From the NCBI GenBank assembly GCA_027365715.1, contig DAHXLZ010000074.1, positions 1 to 10,467 of the forward strand: a stretch of DNA of 10,467 nucleotides, in the 5' to 3' direction. The notes beneath the pieces are model-generated. The model had not been told where the DNA came from. It worked only from the letters and a program-made list of their open reading frames with translations, and did no database searches. Every line of letters begins with the position of its first letter. Position 1 is the stretch's first letter. This DNA comes from Methanomassiliicoccales archaeon (GTDB lineage: Archaea > Thermoplasmatota > Thermoplasmata > Sysuiplasmatales > Sysuiplasmataceae). The position numbers and the translations under genes are program-made. Shown piece after piece: positions 6,068-10,467 of this stretch.

Positions 6068-6331
6068 ATGAGCGAAATCGTATTGTTCCTGGTTTTCCTG
6101 GTGCTTGGCTTCTCTCTGCTGCTGTTCGCAATATCACTTATCAGCTCAATCAGGGTGAAAAGCACGAAGACAGCGCTCCTTTCTGCCGCATTTGGCTTCT
6201 TTTTCCTGAAGGAAGTTTTCACTCTTTATCTCGCACTGACACAGGGGGCAGCTTACTCCGGCCTGCTGGTGGTATCGAGCCTCTTTGACCTTGCTGTTCT
6301 CATCTTATTCTATGCGGCAGTGTTCAAATAA
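6068..6331 (+). CDS. Small three-helix membrane protein, first gene of a pair with a winged-helix regulator
   Basis: An 87-residue, very hydrophobic protein with three predicted membrane helices: about residues 3-27, 36-56 and 62-85. A short basic loop (RVKSTKTA) follows the first helix. It has no signal-peptide cleavage site. The start is set by GGTGAT 3 bases upstream. The stop is 12 bases before the ATG of the winged-helix regulator gene, so the two are almost certainly co-transcribed. Small membrane proteins of similar build, such as the DUF7521 type, are common beside winged-helix regulators in archaea. I cannot confirm that family by eye. It may sense or relay an envelope signal to the regulator, or sequester it at the membrane; this is inferred from pairing only. 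Confidence 0.75.
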   Translation: MSEIVLFLVFLVLGFSLLLFAISLISSIRVKSTKTALLSAAFGFFFLKEVFTLYLALTQGAAYSGLLVVSSLFDLAVLILFYAAVFK

Positions 6332-6343
6332 TGTGGGAAGCGG

Positions 6344-6865
6344 ATGGAAAAAGACCCTTTATCCCTCGAAACCAGGCGTCTGATATTTCAGCTTGTCAGA
6401 GACAGGCCGGGAGCGTACACCCGTGAGATAGAGAGAGAGCTGTCAATGCAATTCGGCCTCATACAGTACCACCTCGGCGTGCTGGAGCAGATGAATCTTC
6501 TCACTTCGGTGGACGACGGTTTCAGAAAAAGATATTATGTTTCGGCCGAGGTCAGCAGGTATGACAGAGAAATGCTCTCCGTCCTGAAGCTCAAAACTCC
6601 AAGGAGGATAGCCATTTACCTCATACAGAACGGGGACAGCACATTCGATGAGATACTCTCACAGTTCAAATTCACCAAGAGCGCGCTTTCATTTCACATC
6701 AGGAAACTTTTCGCGTCGGGCATAGTGAAAGAGAACAGATCAAGCAGCAGGACGACCTACGAAATAACCGAAGTGGATGAGGTAGTAAGGATAATAATCA
6801 CTTACCGGGCGACTTTCCTGGATAATGTCGTGGACAGTTTCATTGATTCCTGGCTTCAGATATGA
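6344..6865 (+). CDS. Tandem winged-helix (ArsR/MarR-like) transcription regulator
   Basis: A 173-residue cytosolic protein with two winged helix-turn-helix units. The first, residues about 8-66, contains PGAYTREIERELSMQFGLIQ, then YHLGVLEQMNLL and a basic wing DGFRKRYYV. The second, about 78-142, contains STFDEILSQFKFTKSALSFH, then IRKLFASGIVKE and the wing SSRTTYEIT. A C-terminal amphipathic helix (FLDNVVDSFIDSW) may serve dimerisation. Archaeal regulators with two fused winged helices of this length are common; targets are rarely known. The gene follows the three-helix membrane protein by 12 bases, with a GGGAAG tract ahead of the ATG. The inverted repeat over the promoter at 6022-6046 is a natural candidate for autoregulation, which is inference. 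Cysteine metal ligands as in ArsR sensors are absent: no Cys is seen in the protein. Confidence 0.88.
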   Translation: MEKDPLSLETRRLIFQLVRDRPGAYTREIERELSMQFGLIQYHLGVLEQMNLLTSVDDGFRKRYYVSAEVSRYDREMLSVLKLKTPRRIAIYLIQNGDSTFDEILSQFKFTKSALSFHIRKLFASGIVKENRSSSRTTYEITEVDEVVRIIITYRATFLDNVVDSFIDSWLQI

Positions 6866-6936
6866 TCCCATGGCAGGCGGGCGCAGCAGCAGGTTTCAAG
6901 TTTACCTCAGCATATGGTATGTCAGGGGCATGAGAA

Positions 6937-7392
6937 ATGTCTGCTTTTGAGCTTGACAGAACTGATCTGTCCATACTGCGGGTGATGCAGGAGAATGCGA
7001 GGAAGAGCTACAGGGACATAGCAAGGGAGCTTGGCATGTCCCTGAATACTGTTTCATCAAGAGTGAAGAGAATGGAGAGCGATGGAATCATAAGGGGGTA
7101 CTCCGCCCTGGTGGACCCTTCCAGGACGGGTTTCGATATGACGGTCATCATAGGCATTCAGATATCGAGGGGCAAGCTGATGGAGGTACAGAAGAGGATT
7201 GCCGCAGACGGGCACATCTCTGCAGTGTATGACGTGACGGGCGAATGGGATTCAATCATAATAGCAAGGTTTGCGAGCAGGAATGATCTCAATGCATTCA
7301 TCAAGAAGATACTGACCACGGAATATATTGAGAGGACTCTCACACAGGTTGTTCTTAACACAGTGAAGGAAACGTACCTGCTCCCGTTCTGA
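6937..7392 (+). CDS. Lrp/AsnC family transcription regulator
   Basis: At 151 residues this is the standard length for the family. The N-terminal helix-turn-helix (about 4-60) begins LDRTDLSILRVMQENARKSY and includes IARELGMSLNTVSSRVKRME and DGIIRGY, the classic Lrp start. Residues about 66-140 form the ligand-binding and oligomerisation (RAM) domain, with the conserved V-x-D-V-T-G-E-W-D turn. Family members bind DNA as dimers to octamers and often respond to amino acids. The ligand cannot be read here. The gene starts 71 bases after the winged-helix regulator gene and may have its own weak promoter (AGTTTACCT at 6898-6906). A clear Shine-Dalgarno site is lacking, so a short leader is possible. 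Targets may include the adjoining surface-protein genes, by position only. Confidence 0.93.
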   Translation: MSAFELDRTDLSILRVMQENARKSYRDIARELGMSLNTVSSRVKRMESDGIIRGYSALVDPSRTGFDMTVIIGIQISRGKLMEVQKRIAADGHISAVYDVTGEWDSIIIARFASRNDLNAFIKKILTTEYIERTLTQVVLNTVKETYLLPF

Positions 7393-7613
7393 TGCCGGGA
7401 GCCTTTACGCCACAGCGCCTGCGGGTGCTGCTTTGCCACACCGTTGAAGGTGTCCCGATGCATTGAGTTAGCGGAAAAAGGCAGGCTGCCGCACGTCTCC
7501 ATCCATCCGGCAATATGTGTTGAGGTGGGACTCGACGTTCGATTTTTGTCTAGAAAGGTAATTAAATCACAGAACTAGCGATAGTCAGCAGAGCAAATAC
7601 TCATGGTGCCGCT
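7393..7613 (+). promoter_or_regulatory. Intergenic stretch with promoter and ribosome site of the large surface protein gene
   Basis: This 221-base gap contains no believable gene. It holds two small inverted repeats, ACACC/GGTGT (7438-7453) and GGCAG/CTGCC (7480-7490). A GATTTTTGT T-tract (7541-7549) could end the Lrp transcript. A TATA-like TAATTAAAT lies at 7559-7567, and GGTG (7605-7608) is 5 bases before ATG 7614. One ATAGTCA (7581-7587) repeats the heptamer found twice before the 503 gene. The ribosome site is credible; the TATA and repeats are tentative. Confidence 0.4.
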
Positions 7614-10385
7614 ATGAATAAATCAACAGCATACGTAATTGTAGCAATAGTCGTGGTGTCAGGCCTGCTGATTGTCTTTCCTGCCGGAAACGCATCAGCC
7701 GCGGGAGCAACACTTACGGCAAATAACGCATACGGGACAACCCAGTCAAAGTTCACTGTGGACGGAGCACTGTTCTTTGGAGTGTACAATGCCGCCGGGA
7801 ACACGCCTGTGACAGTTTCACTGATCAACAGGACAGGCGGACAGACAGTGAATACCATGACTGTTATTACGTCCTCTTCCGGGACATATCAGTCCTGGGT
7901 TTCGGCCAATTTTAACTTTTTTGATCTAACCGGAGTGGCTACGGGGAGCTACATTCTGCAGGCATCTGTTGCAGGCACGCAGATCGCAAACACCAGCCTC
8001 GGAATATACAATCCTGTGTATTCCACCTCCATTGCCCTGACACTGTCCAACTACAACACACCAAACAAATATATTCTGAGTTCGGACACGGTCTATGCAT
8101 ACGCGAAGAGTGTTGACCAGTTTGGCAATCCGATGAGCGGAAATACAAGTGCGGGTCTGCAGATCGCTGCCATTACACTTCCGTCAAATTACCCGCCCTC
8201 CTATTCGAGTTTCCTTGGATATTATACACCTGACGATTTTGGCATTAGCTTAATCAGCTTTCCAGCTTCAACCGCTTATATAGGGCCTGCACCATATAAT
8301 CTCACAACTTATTATGCAGGCACGCCGCCCGGCTCCTCCACCCACGATCCAAAGACAGGCAACTCGATATACTACGTGATAAACAGCCAGGTGACAATAT
8401 CGCCTGCATCAGCCAACAATGTTTATGGCCAGGGGATGCTGATCAAATTCAGCGGCCAGTTCTCGCCGTTCAGCGGTTACGTCAACGCATCGATTGTCAG
8501 CATGCAGACAGGCAGCATGTACTTCAACCTGACAAACAGCATTGTCAGCTCAGGCAACTGGAACGCATCCTATTACGTCAATTACAGCGTTCCCGATGGA
8601 AGTTATTTCTTCAATGTCAGTGAAGCATCCAATGGATATCAGTTTTATTCGACGGTGATAGCATTCCAGGCAATTTCAATACAGGCTTATCCCGATGAGT
8701 ACTCATTCGTCCCTGGCGAGCCGGCATCAATATACTACACAGTTACTAACACATCCAATAACGCGCCGGTGAACAGTTCCAGTGTCACCTACACACTGAA
8801 CTACACGAGCAGCGCAGGAAAACAGACTGAGAGCGGTGTCGTCTCAGGCGGCGTTCTCAACACACTCATCCCGGCTTCTGCACAGTTCAGGTCAAGTGTT
8901 TATATCACACTGAAAGCGGTTGACCGGTACGGTCACAGCGCCAGCACCATAGTGGTTTTAGGCGTAAATCACCTCGGTAGCGATGTCTTTACGTCTTCTC
9001 TGTCATACACGCCTGGAGAGCCGGTACTTGTGACAGTCTATGCGTATGTCAGCGGCTTCAGAAATTTCCCGAGTTCTCCTGTAGCAGGTGCATCGGTTTA
9101 CGCAAACATATCGTTCCTTGGCACACAATTGGCGTCATACAGCCAGAAGGGGCTGACCACAGACGCACAGGGACAGGCTTCATTCGTGATCATATTCCCG
9201 TCGAATGCGTCGCCTGGAACTTACACTGTCAACGCCAGCATCGGTGCCTACAGCTGGAACAGTGTATCGACGGCATCCTTTGATTTGATCAGGAGCGTGG
9301 CACAGTACACCCTCATTGTGGTTCCGTCACAGGTGGAATACGTGAGCGGAAGCCAGTTCAGTGCGGCATGGCAGCTTGTAACAAACGGTACTGCGGTCTC
9401 CGGCGCAACGGCCTCGTACTCGGCAACAATCAACGGCGGTGCAATCATGGCCGGAACAAGCTCAACCGGAACAATAGCGTTCCAGATCCCGCAGGGACAG
9501 TGGGGCTCAATGGATATCAGCCTCAGCGCAGCTGACGCTGCCGGAAACAGAGCATCTACAACCGTAGTCGTACAGGTGATGGAAGCTATGCTGATACTCA
9601 ACACAGGAGGCAACAGTTACGGGCCTTCACAGAAGGTGCAGGTTTCATATTATGTTCTGGGCAGCGGCTTCTCCTCACCCGAATACTACTACACCATAAC
9701 TGATGGAGCGGGAAACGCTGTAATGAGCGGAAGCACGCTGAAAACATCGTTCGTCTTCACTGTGCCGAAAACGCCCTCATTCAGTTATTCGATTGATGTC
9801 ACGGCAGCCAACAGCACATCCGGAAGGACGGTCAGCACAACAAACTCGATATATCTGCAGACCGGTTTCCAGCTCTTCTTCACAGTCTCCAGTTCAAGCT
9901 TTGTGACAGGGACATACACATCAGGACAGCAGGTAAAAGTTTACTACCACATCTCAACTTACCAGATGTCTTCGTCCTCGCCCGTTTACACAATACAGAT
10001 AGAGGTTGCAGGCTTCCCTTCGTCTTCAGTCACTTACACTGTGACCTCCAGCAGCGGTGTCCTTCAGTACACAATCCCGGCGAACCTGGGCAACGGCAAT
10101 TACATACTGGGCGTCTCTGCATTTGACGGCAACGGCGGTTCAAGCACTGCAATACAGAACTTCGCCGTATCCAACTCGGAGCCTGTATGGAATTACAATG
10201 TTGTCGGTGGCGTAAGCCTTGGTTCAGTGATCTGGGGACTGATAACACTCCTGGCGATCGCAGTAGCATTCCTGGCGTACACCGGCCACAGGCTCCACCC
10301 GAAGGGCGAAACAGTAAAAGAAAGCCAGAGTGAGCCGGCAGCTGAGAAGGCCGGGAAGGATGCGAAAGAGGAAGAGAAAAAATAA
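7614..10385 (+). CDS. Large secreted, membrane-anchored surface protein with repeated Ig-like domains
   Basis: A 923-residue protein. Residues 1-30 are a Sec signal peptide (YVIVAIVVVSGLLIVFPAG then NASA). The C-terminal half carries about five Ig-like units of roughly 95-105 residues, starting near 352, 458, 563, 657 and 750. Each opens with a beta-strand, then a (Y/F)-x-x-G turn and an alternating strand such as PGEPVLVTVYAYV or SQKVQVSYYVL, reminiscent of macroglobulin MG2-like or other Ig folds. N-x-S/T sequons are frequent. A membrane helix (about 869-891) precedes a 32-residue tail rich in Lys and Glu, which would be cytoplasmic and is much longer than the tails of the other two surface proteins. 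GGTG 5 bases upstream supports the ATG. A hairpin/T-tract terminator follows. It may be a surface-layer or adhesion protein; no catalytic motif or exact family recognised. Confidence 0.82.
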   Translation: MNKSTAYVIVAIVVVSGLLIVFPAGNASAAGATLTANNAYGTTQSKFTVDGALFFGVYNAAGNTPVTVSLINRTGGQTVNTMTVITSSSGTYQSWVSANFNFFDLTGVATGSYILQASVAGTQIANTSLGIYNPVYSTSIALTLSNYNTPNKYILSSDTVYAYAKSVDQFGNPMSGNTSAGLQIAAITLPSNYPPSYSSFLGYYTPDDFGISLISFPASTAYIGPAPYNLTTYYAGTPPGSSTHDPKTGNSIYYVINSQVTISPASANNVYGQGMLIKFSGQFSPFSGYVNASIVSMQTGSMYFNLTNSIVSSGNWNASYYVNYSVPDGSYFFNVSEASNGYQFYSTVIAFQAISIQAYPDEYSFVPGEPASIYYTVTNTSNNAPVNSSSVTYTLNYTSSAGKQTESGVVSGGVLNTLIPASAQFRSSVYITLKAVDRYGHSASTIVVLGVNHLGSDVFTSSLSYTPGEPVLVTVYAYVSGFRNFPSSPVAGASVYANISFLGTQLASYSQKGLTTDAQGQASFVIIFPSNASPGTYTVNASIGAYSWNSVSTASFDLIRSVAQYTLIVVPSQVEYVSGSQFSAAWQLVTNGTAVSGATASYSATINGGAIMAGTSSTGTIAFQIPQGQWGSMDISLSAADAAGNRASTTVVVQVMEAMLILNTGGNSYGPSQKVQVSYYVLGSGFSSPEYYYTITDGAGNAVMSGSTLKTSFVFTVPKTPSFSYSIDVTAANSTSGRTVSTTNSIYLQTGFQLFFTVSSSSFVTGTYTSGQQVKVYYHISTYQMSSSSPVYTIQIEVAGFPSSSVTYTVTSSSGVLQYTIPANLGNGNYILGVSAFDGNGGSSTAIQNFAVSNSEPVWNYNVVGGVSLGSVIWGLITLLAIAVAFLAYTGHRLHPKGETVKESQSEPAAEKAGKDAKEEEKK

Positions 10386-10398
10386 TCGGGAATATACG

Positions 10399-10437
10399 GT
10401 GAGCCCTTCAGAACGGACTCACTCAATTTTTATTGAG
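10399..10437 (+). terminator. Double-hairpin terminator candidate after the 923-residue surface protein gene
   Basis: The first stem pairs GTGAG (10399-10403) with CTCAC (10418-10422), with partial internal pairing CCTTC/GAACGG. The second stem, CTCAAT (10422-10427) and ATTGAG (10432-10437), closes a TTTT loop. The T-run 10427-10431 lies 42-46 bases after the stop. Archaeal termination depends mainly on T-tracts, so the run itself may be the signal. The second stem is symmetric and could act in both directions. Confidence 0.5.
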
Positions 10438-10467
10438 CAATAGCCAACAACATCCCTCATACGCTGC

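Noticed and set aside
9248..9613. 121-codon minus-strand open frame, and similar ones at 7601-7858 and 10193-10426
   Set aside because: They are antisense shadows of the long surface-protein gene and show no independent ribosome site or domain.
8660..10170. Recent DNA-level tandem duplication in the 923-residue gene
   Set aside because: The Ig-like units are related only at the protein-pattern level; I saw no long repeated nucleotide tracts.
8..10467. CRISPR array, tRNA or rRNA gene
   Set aside because: No regularly spaced direct repeats, cloverleaf with T-loop consensus, or rRNA-like segment was found in the gaps between genes.

Overview
The window reads as archaeal, most likely Thermoplasmatota (a Thermoplasmata relative of moderate GC, by eye near 50%). 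This rests on several signs. There are two DUF835 proteins, an essentially archaeal family. Regulators of the ArsR-like tandem winged-helix and Lrp/AsnC types are present. Gene starts follow archaeal TATA boxes and GGTGAT/GGAG-type Shine-Dalgarno sites. Three secreted, Ser/Thr/Asn-rich proteins are anchored by one C-terminal membrane helix with a short basic or charged tail, the usual build of archaeal surface-layer proteins. The genus cannot be fixed from sequence alone.

Layout. Bases 1-381 hold the 3' part of a tnpB (IS200/IS605-type RuvC nuclease) cut by the window edge, followed to about 448 by two hairpins that may be the element's right end and guide-RNA region. Bases 503-1939 (+) encode a bactofilin-like beta-helix / DUF835 / coiled-coil fusion. 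It converges, with a 10-bp tail overlap, on a 1.9-kb surface protein gene built of five Ig/IPT-like units (1930-3816, -). Divergent from that gene is a stand-alone DUF835 gene (3934-4563, +), which converges on a second surface protein gene (4578-5912, -). A divergent control region with two operator-like inverted repeats (5913-6067) separates it from a compact + strand pair: a three-helix membrane protein (6068-6331) and a tandem winged-helix regulator (6344-6865). An Lrp/AsnC regulator follows (6937-7392), then a 221-bp intergenic stretch and a 923-residue surface protein of repeated Ig-like domains (7614-10385), which ends at a double hairpin with a T-tract.

How the genes may fit together. 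Two cytosolic DUF835 paralogues alternate with two exported, membrane-anchored proteins in tail-to-tail pairs, and two transcription regulators sit next to the third surface protein. This suggests a cell-envelope locus in which an internal bactofilin/coiled-coil scaffold, small membrane proteins and outer glycoproteins are produced together under local control. The individual family calls are reasonably firm. Their cooperation is inference from gene order. No RNA gene of known class, CRISPR array or complete mobile element was seen.
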